The notes: generated by a model from the sequence alone, not told the origin. A stretch of DNA of 31,724 nt from DATLFA01 sp039934635 (GCA_039934635.1 JBDTLT010000040.1:1-31724), one strand, 5' to 3'. Shown: positions 1-9,105, counted from the stretch's first letter. Program-made: numbers and translations.

Positions 1-3
1 CAA

Positions 4-171
4 CTACGAGCGGGTGGGCTCGGGGCCCCCGTCGGGGCCGGATGCTGCGTGAGGGGCCGTCGCTTGCTCGTCGAAGAGGTGCGCCCAGCACGGCGGGTCG
101 CCGCCCTCATCGGTGCCTTCGCGGGGGCAGGCCTTGATCGGTGAATTCGTCGCCGGGTCCACAGCCGTCAT
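4..171 (-). CDS. Tiny conserved-looking Cys-containing protein
   Basis: This 55-residue reading frame starts at an ATG only 9 bases after the stop of the upstream minus-strand gene, so the two are probably co-transcribed. Around residues 15-36 it has a compact segment, CPREGTDEGGDPPCWAHLF, with two cysteines 13 residues apart, acidic and glycine residues and a Trp-Ala-His-Leu-Phe stretch. The remainder is Pro/Gly-rich and probably disordered. The segment resembles small cytoplasmic actinobacterial proteins of unknown function that I recall only in general terms. No signal peptide or membrane segment is visible. The upstream ribosome site is weak (GGGCAG), consistent with coupling to the gene before it. 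I do not assign a function. The cysteine pair could bind a metal or form a disulfide, which is inference. Confidence 0.55.
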   Translation of the reverse strand: MTAVDPATNSPIKACPREGTDEGGDPPCWAHLFDEQATAPHAASGPDGGPEPTRS

Positions 172-180
172 TCTGCCCGA

Positions 181-795
181 TCAGTCGTCGTCTTCAAAGG
201 AACTCTCGACGCGACCGCCGGAGCACTCGGATTCGATCTCGAACGACTGGCCACCCTTGGTGAATTTGACGTGGATGTGCGTCGCGGTGATCTCCGATGG
301 CACGTAGGTGTAGCCGGCATTCGGCGTGGCATACACAAGGCGAATCGTGCCCGCCGTGGGGCATGAGACGGCGATCGTGCCGCCGGCAGTCGGAATCACG
401 GTCGGCGGTGTCGCGCCGGTCGTGGTCGTCGGCTGGGTCGAGGTCGGGGTCACCGCGATCGTGGGGGGCGGGACCGCGGCGGTCGTCGAGGGCGAGCGAG
501 CTGTCGTCGTCGGGGCTGATGGTGCGGCAGGCTCCGCCGTGGTCGGCGCGGGGGAAGTGGTCGGCGGTACAACCAGCGGGGCCGTGGTGGTGGGCGTTGC
601 GCCCGGGTTTGCCAGTTCGGTGGTGGACGACACCGCCAATGGGGCCAGCGCGCGATCGACATCGTGGGGAGACACGACTGTGTCGACCCGTGTCGTGATG
701 CCAGACTCGACGCGGTTCACTGCGGCCCACGCAAGCCCGCTCGTGACCACGGTGCCGAGCATCCACGCGCTGATGATGGCGATTCGCGTCCGCAC
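181..795 (-). CDS. Secreted or membrane-anchored Thr/Pro-rich protein with small C-terminal domain
   Basis: The 204-residue product starts at a GTG; no ATG, GTG or TTG lies upstream in frame before a stop near position 849. Residues 1-26 are a signal peptide or membrane anchor (RTRI followed by a hydrophobic stretch ending LAWAA). A long low-complexity Thr/Pro/Ala linker follows, from about residue 60 to 140. The last 60 residues look like a small beta-rich domain with two cysteines (VSCPTAG and ESECSGG) that could form a disulfide, and the protein ends in an acidic EDDD tail. The linker plus compact domain suggests exposure outside the cytoplasmic membrane. It is divergent from the response regulator gene at 922 and may belong to the same regulon. 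I do not recognise the C-terminal domain. Confidence 0.7.
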   Translation of the reverse strand: MRTRIAIISAWMLGTVVTSGLAWAAVNRVESGITTRVDTVVSPHDVDRALAPLAVSSTTELANPGATPTTTAPLVVPPTTSPAPTTAEPAAPSAPTTTARSPSTTAAVPPPTIAVTPTSTQPTTTTGATPPTVIPTAGGTIAVSCPTAGTIRLVYATPNAGYTYVPSEITATHIHVKFTKGGQSFEIESECSGGRVESSFEDDD

Positions 796-921
796 GCCAT
801 CATTGTCGTCGCGCTTGCCGATTTCGGCGCCAGCCCGCGCCTCAAATCATTCATAAACATCGAAGTGCTCAATGGACACCGTGATCGATCCGATGGAAGG
901 GTGGGCGAAACGACCTACGAC

Positions 922-1623
922 ATGACTTCTGTACTGCTCATCGAAGACGACCCCGAAATCCGCGCGGCCTTGGCGTGCGCGCTCGCCGCGCGCGACTTCG
1001 CAGTGTTCGAGGCGGCGAACGGCCTCTCCGGATTGCAAGAGCTCATCGATCACAATCCCGAGATCGTTGTCCTCGACCTCGGTCTGCCCGACATCGACGG
1101 CATCGACTTGTTGAGAATGTTGCGCTCGGTGAGCGCGGTGCCGGTCATCGTCGCCACCGCACGAGACGACGAGGTCGGCATTGTCGCGCTGCTCGATGCA
1201 GGCGCCGATGACTATGTGGTCAAGCCCTTCTCGAGCGAGCAAATCGAAGCGCGGGTTCGGTCGATCCTTCGCCGCGTGGCGGGCGGCCTCGCGAACCAGG
1301 CGGCGGGGATCGACGGCACGATCGTCGCCGGTGCGCTGCTCATCGCTCCGCGGCAGCGATCGGTGACACTGAGCGGGCGGACGCTGTCACTCAGCCGCAA
1401 AGAGTTCGATCTGTTGCACTACCTCGCGCTGCGAGCGGGCACCGTCGTCACCAAGCAAGAGTTGGTGATGGCCGTGTGGAAGCAGCCCTACATCGGATCC
1501 GAGCGCACGATCGACACGCATCTGTCGTGGTTGCGGGCGAAGCTCGGCGAAACCGCCACCGAACCGCGCTACCTCCTCACCGTGCGCGGCGTCGGCGTGA
1601 AGTTCGTCAGCGACGCCCTGTAG
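922..1623 (+). CDS. OmpR/PhoB-family response regulator
   Basis: The 233-residue product has a complete receiver domain (residues 4-115) with the acidic pair E8-D9/D10, phosphoacceptor D52 in VLDLGLPDIDG and conserved K101 in YVVKPF. A C-terminal PhoB-type winged helix follows (about 135-232), with LSRKEFDLLHYLA, a TIDTHLSWLRAKLG recognition segment and the closing GVGVKFV wing. The ATG at 922 was chosen because the receiver begins right after it; the longer open frame upstream has no receiver-like sequence. No good Shine-Dalgarno lies close to this ATG. The histidine kinase gene begins 12 bases after the stop, so the two form an operon and probably a cognate pair. Likely targets are the secreted-protein, ApbE and ferric-reductase-like genes downstream, which is inference. 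Confidence 0.93.
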   Translation: MTSVLLIEDDPEIRAALACALAARDFAVFEAANGLSGLQELIDHNPEIVVLDLGLPDIDGIDLLRMLRSVSAVPVIVATARDDEVGIVALLDAGADDYVVKPFSSEQIEARVRSILRRVAGGLANQAAGIDGTIVAGALLIAPRQRSVTLSGRTLSLSRKEFDLLHYLALRAGTVVTKQELVMAVWKQPYIGSERTIDTHLSWLRAKLGETATEPRYLLTVRGVGVKFVSDAL

Positions 1624-1635
1624 AGGCGCCGGCTC

Positions 1636-2928
1636 GTGCGTCGTCAGATCACACTGGTCACCATCGCTGCAACCGCGATGGTCGTGCTCTCGTTTCTTGC
1701 GCCGTTGGCGCTGTTGGTGCGCACCGTCGTTGCGCAACACGCGATCGACGAAGCCAATGTCGCTGCACAATCGATAGTTCCGGTTGCGGTGAGCGACCGC
1801 GACCCGACCAACCTCGAACGGGTCGTCACGCAAGCCGACACGACGACCGATGGGACGATGTCGCTCTACCTGGAGGACGGAACGATCGTCGGGGAGGCGC
1901 CGTTCGCGGTGCGGCCCGAGAGCCTCGCGCTAGCGCGTACGGGTCGCGCGTTCACGCAGTCATTCGACGGCGGAGTGGAAGTGTTCTTGCCGATCATCCG
2001 GCCAGAGACCAGCGGCCCGGTGGTGCGGGTCGTCGTGCCCGACGGTGTGCTCCGTCACAACGTGTACGCGATCTGGTTCCTGCTCGGTGCTCTGGGTCTC
2101 GCGATGGTCGTCGTAGCCGGCCTCGTCGCCGACCGCATCGCGCGCTCGATCATTCGGCCCCTTTTGGCCACCGGTGCCATCGCCGAGCAGTTGGCCGGCG
2201 GTGATCTCTCGGCTCGGGCGGCCGACGCCGGAACGGCAGAAGTCAAGGTCGTGGCCGGTGCGCTCAATGCCCTGGCCGACCGCGTGAGCGACTTGCTGCA
2301 AGAAGAACGAGAGTCGATGGCGAATCTCTCACACGAGCTTCGTACTCCCGTAACCGCATTGCGTTTGACGGCGGATCAAATACGGGATCCCGTTGATGCA
2401 CAGCGGATCGGTGAGTTGATCGGTCGCGTAGAGGAGGCGGTCACGCATCTGATCGACAAGGCGCGCAATCCGAAGCGCAAAGTGGACCATGGTGATCTCG
2501 CGGTGGCTGTCGTCGATCGAGTGTCGTTCTGGTCGGTACTCGCTCGAGCGCAGCAGCGGCCACTTCACGTGACGGTCGAGCGCGAGTCATTGCCAGTGCG
2601 AGCGACGCGCGCGGATCTGGATGTCACGATCGACGCGTTGATCGGAAACGTTTTTGCGCACACACCCGGTGGCTGTGGATTCGACGTACGCGCAGTGGTT
2701 CGCGACGGCGTGGCGTGTCTGATCGTCGACGACGACGGCCCCGGTGTGAAACAGACAGACATTCATCGAGGTAGGTCGCGAAGCCGACGCGTCGGCACCG
2801 GGCTCGGACTCGACATCGCTCGGCGAGTCGCAGAAAAGTCGGGCGGAAAGCTCGTAGTGATGCGCAGCCCGGCGGGAGGCGCACGAATCATCGCCGAATT
2901 CGGGTCGCTCGGATCAAGCCTTTCATAA
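1636..2928 (+). CDS. Membrane sensor histidine kinase
   Basis: The 430-residue kinase starts at GTG 12 bases after the response regulator. Membrane segments lie at about residues 7-32 and 143-165 and enclose an extracytoplasmic sensor region of roughly 110 residues with no recognisable domain. A HAMP linker follows (about 166-218). The phosphoacceptor H233 is in MANLSHELRTPVTAL. The ATPase domain has the N box (N338 in GNVFAHTPGG), a G1 box VDDDGPGV near 364-371 and a G2 box GTGLGLDIARR near 387-396. All catalytic motifs are intact. It should phosphorylate the regulator encoded just upstream. The stimulus cannot be read from the sequence; the downstream redox genes make an envelope redox or metal signal plausible. 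Confidence 0.93.
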   Translation: MRRQITLVTIAATAMVVLSFLAPLALLVRTVVAQHAIDEANVAAQSIVPVAVSDRDPTNLERVVTQADTTTDGTMSLYLEDGTIVGEAPFAVRPESLALARTGRAFTQSFDGGVEVFLPIIRPETSGPVVRVVVPDGVLRHNVYAIWFLLGALGLAMVVVAGLVADRIARSIIRPLLATGAIAEQLAGGDLSARAADAGTAEVKVVAGALNALADRVSDLLQEERESMANLSHELRTPVTALRLTADQIRDPVDAQRIGELIGRVEEAVTHLIDKARNPKRKVDHGDLAVAVVDRVSFWSVLARAQQRPLHVTVERESLPVRATRADLDVTIDALIGNVFAHTPGGCGFDVRAVVRDGVACLIVDDDGPGVKQTDIHRGRSRSRRVGTGLGLDIARRVAEKSGGKLVVMRSPAGGARIIAEFGSLGSSLS

Positions 2929-3005
2929 GCCTCCGCGAAGTGGGTTTCCAACGGGGCTGAGGATCGTCATCATCGGCGTCGACAACTCCCGCTTGTGAGG
3001 AAACC

Positions 3006-3503
3006 ATGCGCATTACCCGGAAGACAGCACTGGCCGGCGCGGCGATGAGCGTGGCATCGCTGATGAGCGCGACGTTCGCCATCGCGTCGACGATGAATCT
3101 TCCCGTCCTCGGGTTCGGTGACAAGGCCGGCTCGACCTCGACGACCGAGACAGTCTCCGGCGACTCCGACGCACTCGTCACGACGACCACCGGTGGCCCC
3201 GTGGTTGTCGAGGAGGTCGTCTACCAAGATGTCTTCGAGCGGGTCGCACGGCCCGCGGCACCACGTGCCGCAACGGTGGCCGAGTCGGCACCGACCACGG
3301 TTGCGCCCCCGCCCACGCAGCCCGCCCCGGCTCCGACGACAACCGTCGCCCCGACAACTCGCGTCACCACGACCACGGCGCCGACGACACAGCCGGCAAC
3401 CTCGACGACCCGCGTCACCACGACTCGGCCCGCACCACCGCCTGGCTGCCAGGAGCCCGAGTGGGATCGTGAACACCAGAGCTGGCATTGCAAGGGAGAC
3501 TGA
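3006..3503 (+). CDS. Secreted Thr/Pro-rich protein with Cys-bearing C-terminus
   Basis: The 165-residue product begins at an ATG preceded by TGAGGAA. Residues 1-28 form a signal peptide (RITRK, hydrophobic core, ATFAIAS). The mature part is mostly a Thr/Pro/Ala low-complexity chain, interrupted by a short ordered-looking segment (VVVEEVVYQDVFERV, about residues 66-80). It ends with PPGCQEPEWDREHQSWHCKGD-type sequence holding two cysteines, two histidines and two tryptophans. It lies 77 bases after the kinase and two bases before the next secreted-protein gene. Its place in a run ending with ApbE and a ferric-reductase-like protein suggests an extracytoplasmic electron carrier or scaffold, but I see no canonical flavinylation motif (Asp-x-x-Thr/Ser-Gly-Ala-Thr/Ser). 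The function is unknown. Confidence 0.75.
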   Translation: MRITRKTALAGAAMSVASLMSATFAIASTMNLPVLGFGDKAGSTSTTETVSGDSDALVTTTTGGPVVVEEVVYQDVFERVARPAAPRAATVAESAPTTVAPPPTQPAPAPTTTVAPTTRVTTTTAPTTQPATSTTRVTTTRPAPPPGCQEPEWDREHQSWHCKGD

Positions 3504-3505
3504 CA

Positions 3506-4009
3506 ATGGCGCGCCGCAAACGCAGGAAGGCCGCGCCGGCGGGTCGGGTGCTCGCCACGGGATTGAGCGCCTCGGCCATGCTCGGCATCGTGACCGTCAT
3601 GGCCGCGCAACCACCGCCGTCATGGGAACTGACGACAACCGCCGCCGCGGGCGACGGGAGTAGTAGCGATGCTTCGGCGACGACGGTCACGACCATGACC
3701 GCGAGTGCGACGACCGTGCCCGGGACGACGATCGTGACGCGAGTCGAGCAACGAGTGATCAGGGTGTACGACGATGGCGCTCCGGTGGGCAACGGTTCTG
3801 CGGCGCCCGCCGCCAACGTGGGGCCAACGCCGGGCCCCGCGCCGTCTGCGGCGCCGGCGGCGCCGGTCGCCGGTACCCCGACGCCCCAACCGTCGCCGCA
3901 ACCGACTTCGAATCCCGTACCGCCGCCGACGGTCGCGCCGCCACCGCCACCCGCCGCGCCGCCGACCACCGCGGCCCCGGTACCCAAGTGCAAGGCGTCG
4001 AAGTGCTGA
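3506..4009 (+). CDS. Second secreted or anchored Thr/Pro-rich protein
   Basis: The 167-residue product starts at an ATG two bases after the preceding stop, with AAGGGAG upstream. The basic N-terminus (MARRKRRK) leads into a hydrophobic stretch (about residues 13-33) that acts as a signal peptide or signal anchor. The rest is dominated by Thr, Ser, Ala and long Pro-rich runs. One ordered-looking segment is present near residue 75 (TIVTRVEQRVIRVYDDG), and the chain ends in KCKASKC, a Cys-x3-Cys tip. It shares its general architecture with the neighbouring secreted protein: signal, short charged segment, disordered stalk and C-terminal cysteines. It overlaps or abuts the ApbE gene start. I do not recognise a family; a cell-wall-spanning stalk presenting a metal or cofactor site is one possibility. 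Confidence 0.72.
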   Translation: MARRKRRKAAPAGRVLATGLSASAMLGIVTVMAAQPPPSWELTTTAAAGDGSSSDASATTVTTMTASATTVPGTTIVTRVEQRVIRVYDDGAPVGNGSAAPAANVGPTPGPAPSAAPAAPVAGTPTPQPSPQPTSNPVPPPTVAPPPPPAAPPTTAAPVPKCKASKC

Positions 4010-4974
4010 AGTCGTTGCAGTTTCCCGGCCATCGCATCTCGTTCGTCGAACCGACCCCGTGGGAAGCGACGAAGTTCCGGGCGATGGGTACCGAGTGCTC
4101 GGTCGTGGTCATCGACGGTCCGCTGGGCCTGGCCGGCTTTGCCGAGAGGGAAGTCATGCGCTGCGAAGCGCGCTGGAGTCGCTTTCGCGGCGATAGCGAA
4201 TTGTGCCGGCTCAACGCAGCCGCCGGGCATGGATACTGCACCTTGAGCCACGACACCTTCGCGCTCATCGAGCGTGCCGTCACGTTGTGGCGGGCTACCG
4301 ATGGGTGGTTCGATCCGACTGTGTTCGACGCGTTGATCGCTGCCGGATACGACGCCTCGTTCGAGGTCGTACGCACCCGTGCGCCATTTCAACGACGCAC
4401 GTCCGCGGAGCGGGCACCGGGTTGCCGGGGCATCGAGTTCGCGGCAGACGGCAATGCGGTACTGGTTCCTGCCGGTGTGCACCTCGATCTCGGTGGCATC
4501 GGCAAGGGATTCGCCGCCGACATGATCGCCGAGCGTGTCATCGAACGAGGTGCGCGCGGCGTGTGTGTCGAATTGGGTGGGGATGTGCGAGTGCTCGGCA
4601 TCGGGCCCGAGGGACGCAAATGGAGCATCGAGGTCGAAGACCCATTCGACGAGGACCGGCCCCTCTTCACCGAGACTCTCGACGATGATGCCATCGTCAC
4701 CAGTACACGACTCTTCCGGCGGTGGACGACGAACGAAGGCACCGCGCACCACCTCATCGATCCACGTACCGGCATGCCGTCCACGGCAGGGGTGGCGGCA
4801 GTCGTCGCCCGCGCTCGCGACGCGTCCTACGCCGAGGCCATCGCGAAAGCGGTGCTCGTCGCCGGGCCACGGCTCGGGCTGGAGTTGGCGCAGCGCAGCG
4901 CGGCGTCGTGCTGGCTCGTGCTCGATGATCGGCGCGTCGTCGTAGCGAAGCGGACAGAAGCTGCGTCATGCTGA
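4003..4974 (+). CDS. apbE: FAD:protein FMN transferase (ApbE family)
   Basis: ApbE enzymes transfer FMN from FAD to a Thr or Ser of target proteins. This product of about 323 residues has the family hallmarks: RAMGTECSVVV near the N-terminus, SRFRGDSELCRLN, FDPTVFDALIAAGYD, LDLGGIGKGFAADMIAE (flavin-binding loop), VELGGDVRVLG, and TNEGTAHHLIDPRTG near the C-terminus with the His-Asp residues of the metal/FAD site. No signal peptide is evident. The start is uncertain: GTG 4003 overlaps the previous stop (GTGCTGA) and suits translational coupling, while GTG 3988 and TTG 4015 are alternatives. The gene ends in an ATGCTGA overlap with the ferric-reductase-like gene, which implies joint function. 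The usual FMN-binding domain target protein is not encoded nearby. Confidence 0.92.
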   Translation: MLKSLQFPGHRISFVEPTPWEATKFRAMGTECSVVVIDGPLGLAGFAEREVMRCEARWSRFRGDSELCRLNAAAGHGYCTLSHDTFALIERAVTLWRATDGWFDPTVFDALIAAGYDASFEVVRTRAPFQRRTSAERAPGCRGIEFAADGNAVLVPAGVHLDLGGIGKGFAADMIAERVIERGARGVCVELGGDVRVLGIGPEGRKWSIEVEDPFDEDRPLFTETLDDDAIVTSTRLFRRWTTNEGTAHHLIDPRTGMPSTAGVAAVVARARDASYAEAIAKAVLVAGPRLGLELAQRSAASCWLVLDDRRVVVAKRTEAASC

Positions 4975-5642
4975 TCGCAGACTTGAATTCGCAGACATGG
5001 TGGTGGCTGGCGCGATCGTCCGGCATGGTGGCATGGGCAATCGTGACTGCGAGCATCATCTGGGGGTTGACGCTGTCGACGCGGCTCATCCGGCGCCGTG
5101 GCATTCCCGCATGGCTGCTCGATCTGCATCGCTACCTCGGCACGTTGGCCATCGTCTTCACTGCCATCCACCTGCTTGGCCTGTGGGCCGATTCGTTTGT
5201 GAAGTTCGGGCCGCGTGAGTTGTTCGTGCCGTTCGCGAGCGCATGGCGTACGCGTGCGGTGATGTGGGGAATCTTGGCGATGTATCTCCTCGTCGCGATC
5301 GAGGTCACGTCGTGGCTCATGCGTTGGCTGCCGCGGCGGGTATGGCACTCGATTCACCTGACGAGCTTCGTGTTGTTCGCGTCGGTCACTGCGCATGGAT
5401 TTCTGGCGGGCACCGACCGGTCCAACCTCGCGCTCCAATGGGTTACGTTGACCGGCTGCACGTTGGTCGGTTTCCTCGCGACGTTCCGACTGCTCGCACC
5501 GCGTCGTGGCACCGTCGCGCCGATGGCGGCCGAATCGCTTCCCGTGACCAACGTTGCCGTCACTTCGATCGATGACGGCACCGCCGAACGGGCGGCCCGG
5601 ATTGCTGCGCTTGCACAGCGGCGTTCGTCGCGCTCGGCGTGA
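4968..5642 (+). CDS. Ferric-reductase-like transmembrane heme protein
   Basis: The 224-residue integral membrane protein has about six hydrophobic helices. Paired histidines suited to bis-heme ligation lie on two helices: LHRYLGTLAIVFTAIHLLG (about residues 45-65) and VWHSIHLTSFV...VTAHGFLAG (about 125-145). The pattern and length match the ferric reductase-like transmembrane domain family (YedZ/MsrQ-like cytochromes). No cytoplasmic FAD/NAD-binding domain is attached, so electrons must come from another component. The C-terminus is a basic, Ala/Arg-rich cytoplasmic tail. The gene start overlaps the apbE stop by 7 bases. With ApbE it resembles the membrane part of extracytoplasmic flavin-dependent electron-transfer systems. 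The acceptor is unknown. Confidence 0.87.
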   Translation: MLIADLNSQTWWWLARSSGMVAWAIVTASIIWGLTLSTRLIRRRGIPAWLLDLHRYLGTLAIVFTAIHLLGLWADSFVKFGPRELFVPFASAWRTRAVMWGILAMYLLVAIEVTSWLMRWLPRRVWHSIHLTSFVLFASVTAHGFLAGTDRSNLALQWVTLTGCTLVGFLATFRLLAPRRGTVAPMAAESLPVTNVAVTSIDDGTAERAARIAALAQRRSSRSA

Positions 5643-5647
5643 TCTCG

Positions 5648-6592
5648 TCAGCCGTAGCGGTCGACGAGCTCATGACCGAGGACGGCGAGCTGAACTCGCA
5701 ACTCGTCGGGCTCGAGCACTTCGACCGAGCCGCCGAACCCCGCGAGCTCGGCGGCCAACGACCGCACGTGGTGGCCGCGTAGTTCGAGCTCGACGCGGCC
5801 GTCGGCCCCCGCGGGCCCGATGCGCACCCGGCTGCCGAAGGTGCCACGGCACCACCGTACGACGTCGGGTGCCGCGAGGACGCGAGCCCGCAGCGGCGTG
5901 CGGCGCTGATCGAGCTCGTCGGTGATGAGCCGCCACGCAGTCGGGAGATCGAACTCGGGTGGCCGTGCGACCGCGCGCCCGGTGCGCTCGACCGACGTGA
6001 TGCGGTCGACGCGAAACGTGCGCTGTCCGGCATCGGTATCGGCCACGAGGTACCACCCCGAGCCCTTGGCCGCGAGGCCGAGGGGATGGACGACGCGTGT
6101 GCTGTTGGCGCGGTCGCGCGCGGTATAGCCCAACACGATCTGCTCGCCCTCGATGACGGCCTGTTGCACCGCTTCGAGATGCGGCGGCGTGCGCCGCACC
6201 GTCGCCGCACCATCCCAATCGGCGGGGTCGACGAGCACGGCCGACGAGGCCGCCTGCGCCTTGGTGCGAAACGGTTCGGGCAGCGCCCGCACCAGCTCGC
6301 GCAGCGCCGCCTTGACCTCGGGGGTCGCCGACGCCGGCCCGGCCACGAGGAACAGGGCCTGCGCTTCCGCGGCAGTGAGCCCGCTCAGGTCGGTACGCCC
6401 GCCGCCGGCGAGGCGCCATCCGCCGTTGCGGCCCTGCGTCGAATAGATCGGCAGGCCGGCCACACCGAGCGCTTCGAGATCGCGCCGGGCCGTGCGCTCG
6501 GACACCTCGAGTTCGCGGGCGACCTCGGCCGCGGTGACCTGGCCGCGGTCCTGGAGCAGCAAGAGGATGGCCACGAGTCGGTCGGCGCGCAT
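5648..6592 (-). CDS. WYL-domain transcriptional regulator
   Basis: The 314-residue regulator has an N-terminal winged helix of the HTH_11/DeoR-like type (residues 1-60: RLVAILLLLQDRGQVTAAEV, SERTARRDLEAL, IYSTQGRNGGWRL). A WYL domain follows in the middle, with ALPEPFRTKA, EGEQIVLGYTARDR, the signature GSGWYLVADTD (about residues 180-190) and FRVDRITSVERTG. A C-terminal WCX-like extension completes the protein. It converges on the ferric-reductase-like gene, with five bases between stops. It is divergent from the DinB-DrrAB operon. A perfect 9-bp inverted repeat lies 20 bases upstream of its ATG, so it probably controls itself and the divergent operon. The WYL domain may sense a nucleic acid or small ligand. 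Confidence 0.92.
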   Translation of the reverse strand: MRADRLVAILLLLQDRGQVTAAEVARELEVSERTARRDLEALGVAGLPIYSTQGRNGGWRLAGGGRTDLSGLTAAEAQALFLVAGPASATPEVKAALRELVRALPEPFRTKAQAASSAVLVDPADWDGAATVRRTPPHLEAVQQAVIEGEQIVLGYTARDRANSTRVVHPLGLAAKGSGWYLVADTDAGQRTFRVDRITSVERTGRAVARPPEFDLPTAWRLITDELDQRRTPLRARVLAAPDVVRWCRGTFGSRVRIGPAGADGRVELELRGHHVRSLAAELAGFGGSVEVLEPDELRVQLAVLGHELVDRYG

Positions 6593-6611
6593 CTTCGCAG
6601 TATCTCATTTG

Positions 6612-6634
6612 AACCGGTCAGGAGATGACCGGTT
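6612..6634. promoter_or_regulatory. Perfect inverted repeat, probable WYL-regulator operator
   Basis: AACCGGTCA and TGACCGGTT form perfect 9-bp arms around a 5-base spacer (GGAGA). The site lies in the 90-bp divergent gap between the WYL regulator (ATG at 6592) and the DinB gene (ATG at 6683). Symmetry, length and position are those of a dimer operator. Assignment to the WYL protein is inference from adjacency. Confidence 0.65.
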
Positions 6635-6682
6635 TAACGAGGACGATGACGGTGGGTACGAATCGACGAACGGAGACCTGCC

Positions 6683-7254
6683 ATGCCGGGACAAGCGCCC
6701 CCATTGACCGACGAGCGTGAACTGCTGCTCGCCTACATCGAGCAACAACGTGACGGCATTCGCAACGCGGCCTACGGCCTGACCGATGAACAAGCCCGGC
6801 TCGTACCGTCTGCCAGTTCATTGAGCGTCGGCGGGCTCGTCAAACACGCCATCGACATGGAAAAGGGGTGGATCGACATGGTCCTACAACGCCAGAGCGG
6901 CGCGTCGGCCGCGAGCTACGAGGACAACTTCCGACTCGGGCCCGACGAGACGCTGTCGAGCGTCTTGGCCCGCTATGACGACGTCGCCCGCGAGACGGTG
7001 TCGGTCATTCGGGCTATCGACGATCTCGGTCGAGAGGTGCCGGTGCCCAAGGGCGTGCCCTGGTACCCCGACATCGACGCCTGGTCGGTGCGCTGGGTGC
7101 TCTTGCACTTGATCGAAGAGATTGCGCGTCACGCTGGTCATGCCGACATTGTCCGCGAGTCGATCGACGGGGCGACGATGTACGAGTTGATGGCGGCGGC
7201 CGAGGGCTGGCCCGCCACCGACTGGCTCACGCCATGGCAGCCGGCGGACGCCCG

Positions 7255-7258
<4 letters not shown>
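6683..7258 (+). CDS. DinB-like/DUF664 family protein
   Basis: The 191-residue product starts at an ATG with GGAGAC upstream. It has the four-helix DinB-like fold pattern of DUF664 proteins: ERELLLAYIEQQRDGIRNAAYGL at the start, LVKHAIDMEKGW with the first metal-ligand histidine (about residue 53), and LLHLIEEIARHAGHADIVRE (about 145-165) carrying the other histidines. Members are metal-dependent transferases or hydrolases, some dependent on mycothiol or bacillithiol, and many act in detoxification. The gene ends in an ATGA overlap with the DrrA-like ATPase gene. Together with the exporter this suggests a small resistance or detoxification operon under the divergent WYL regulator. The substrate is unknown. 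Confidence 0.88.
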
Positions 7259-8234
<976 letters not shown>

Positions 8235-8238
<4 letters not shown>

Positions 8239-9065
8239 CCACCATCGACTTCACCCCCGACGCCGCGCCGGCGCGGCGCACGACCGTGCCCGAGCCCCGA
8301 CCGGCCGGCTTCATTGCCGACACGGTGACGATCGCCGGCCGCGCGTTGCGCGGTGTGCCGCGTGACCTCGAGGCCGTCACGCCACCGATCTTCATCGCGT
8401 TGTTCTTCTTCCTCGTCAACATCGCGACGTTGCAACGCCTCACCGAAAACCAGATCGCCGGGTTCGACTTCAAGGCGTTCCAGCTGCCGACCGCGATCTT
8501 GCTCGGGGTCACGGGTGTGTCGCGGGCGCCCGCGCTGGTGCTCGATGTACAAAACGGCTACTTCGACCGACTGCTGCTGACGCCGGTGCGCCGGTTGGCG
8601 ATCCTGCTCGGGCATATGACGGCCGATATCACGGTCGCATCGGCGTTGATCATTCCCATCACGATCGTGGGCTTCATCATCGGTATTCGCTTCGAGGCCG
8701 GACCGCTCGGCGTCTTGGCGTTCATCGCCCTCGGCGCATTGTGGAGCCTCGCCTTCTCCGGCTTCGGCTACGCGATCGCGCTCAAGACCGGCAATCCCGC
8801 CGCGGTCAACTCGAGCTTCTTGCTCTTCTTTCCCTTCTTGTTCCTCACGAGCTCGTACGTACCGCGCGATCAGCTGTCGGGGTGGCTCGGCGTCGTTGCC
8901 GCCTGGAACCCGGTGACGTACCTGCTCGAAGGACTGCGGTCGCTGGTAGTCGACGGGTGGCAGTGGCAGGCGCTGGGCAAGGCGCTACTCGCCATCGCGG
9001 TGGTCGCCACCGTGAGCATGACACTGTGCTTCGGCGCTTTGCGGGGCCGGGTCCGGCGTAGCTGA
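8235..9065 (+). CDS. ABC-2 type permease, DrrB type
   Basis: The 276-residue membrane protein has a cytoplasmic N-terminal segment of about 45 residues and roughly six helices. Recognisable features are TPPIFIALFFFLVNIATL, the coupling-helix region DVQNGYFDRLLLTPVRRLAILLGHM, and SSYVPRDQLSGWLGVVAAWNPVTYLLEGLRSL, which is typical of DrrB-like ABC-2 permeases. The start ATG overlaps the stop of the ATPase gene by four bases, so subunit production is coupled. With the ATPase it forms a homodimeric-type efflux pump. The downstream gene is on the other strand, so the operon ends here. Confidence 0.94.
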
Positions 9066-9105
9066 TCGCCGGCGACGCGGTTATCTCGTGGCGCGTGCAG
9101 GCGTA

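Noticed and set aside
3240..3990. Tandem DNA repeats or CRISPR-like array in the Thr/Pro-coding stretches
   Set aside because: The similarity comes from repeated Thr, Pro and Ala codons in disordered linkers. There is no constant repeat with unique spacers.
3415..4752. Long minus-strand open frame of 445 codons opposite the secreted-protein and apbE genes
   Set aside because: It is antisense to a well-supported ApbE gene and two signal-peptide genes. Its translation is Gly/Ala/Val-rich without domains, as expected for a mirror frame in high-GC DNA.
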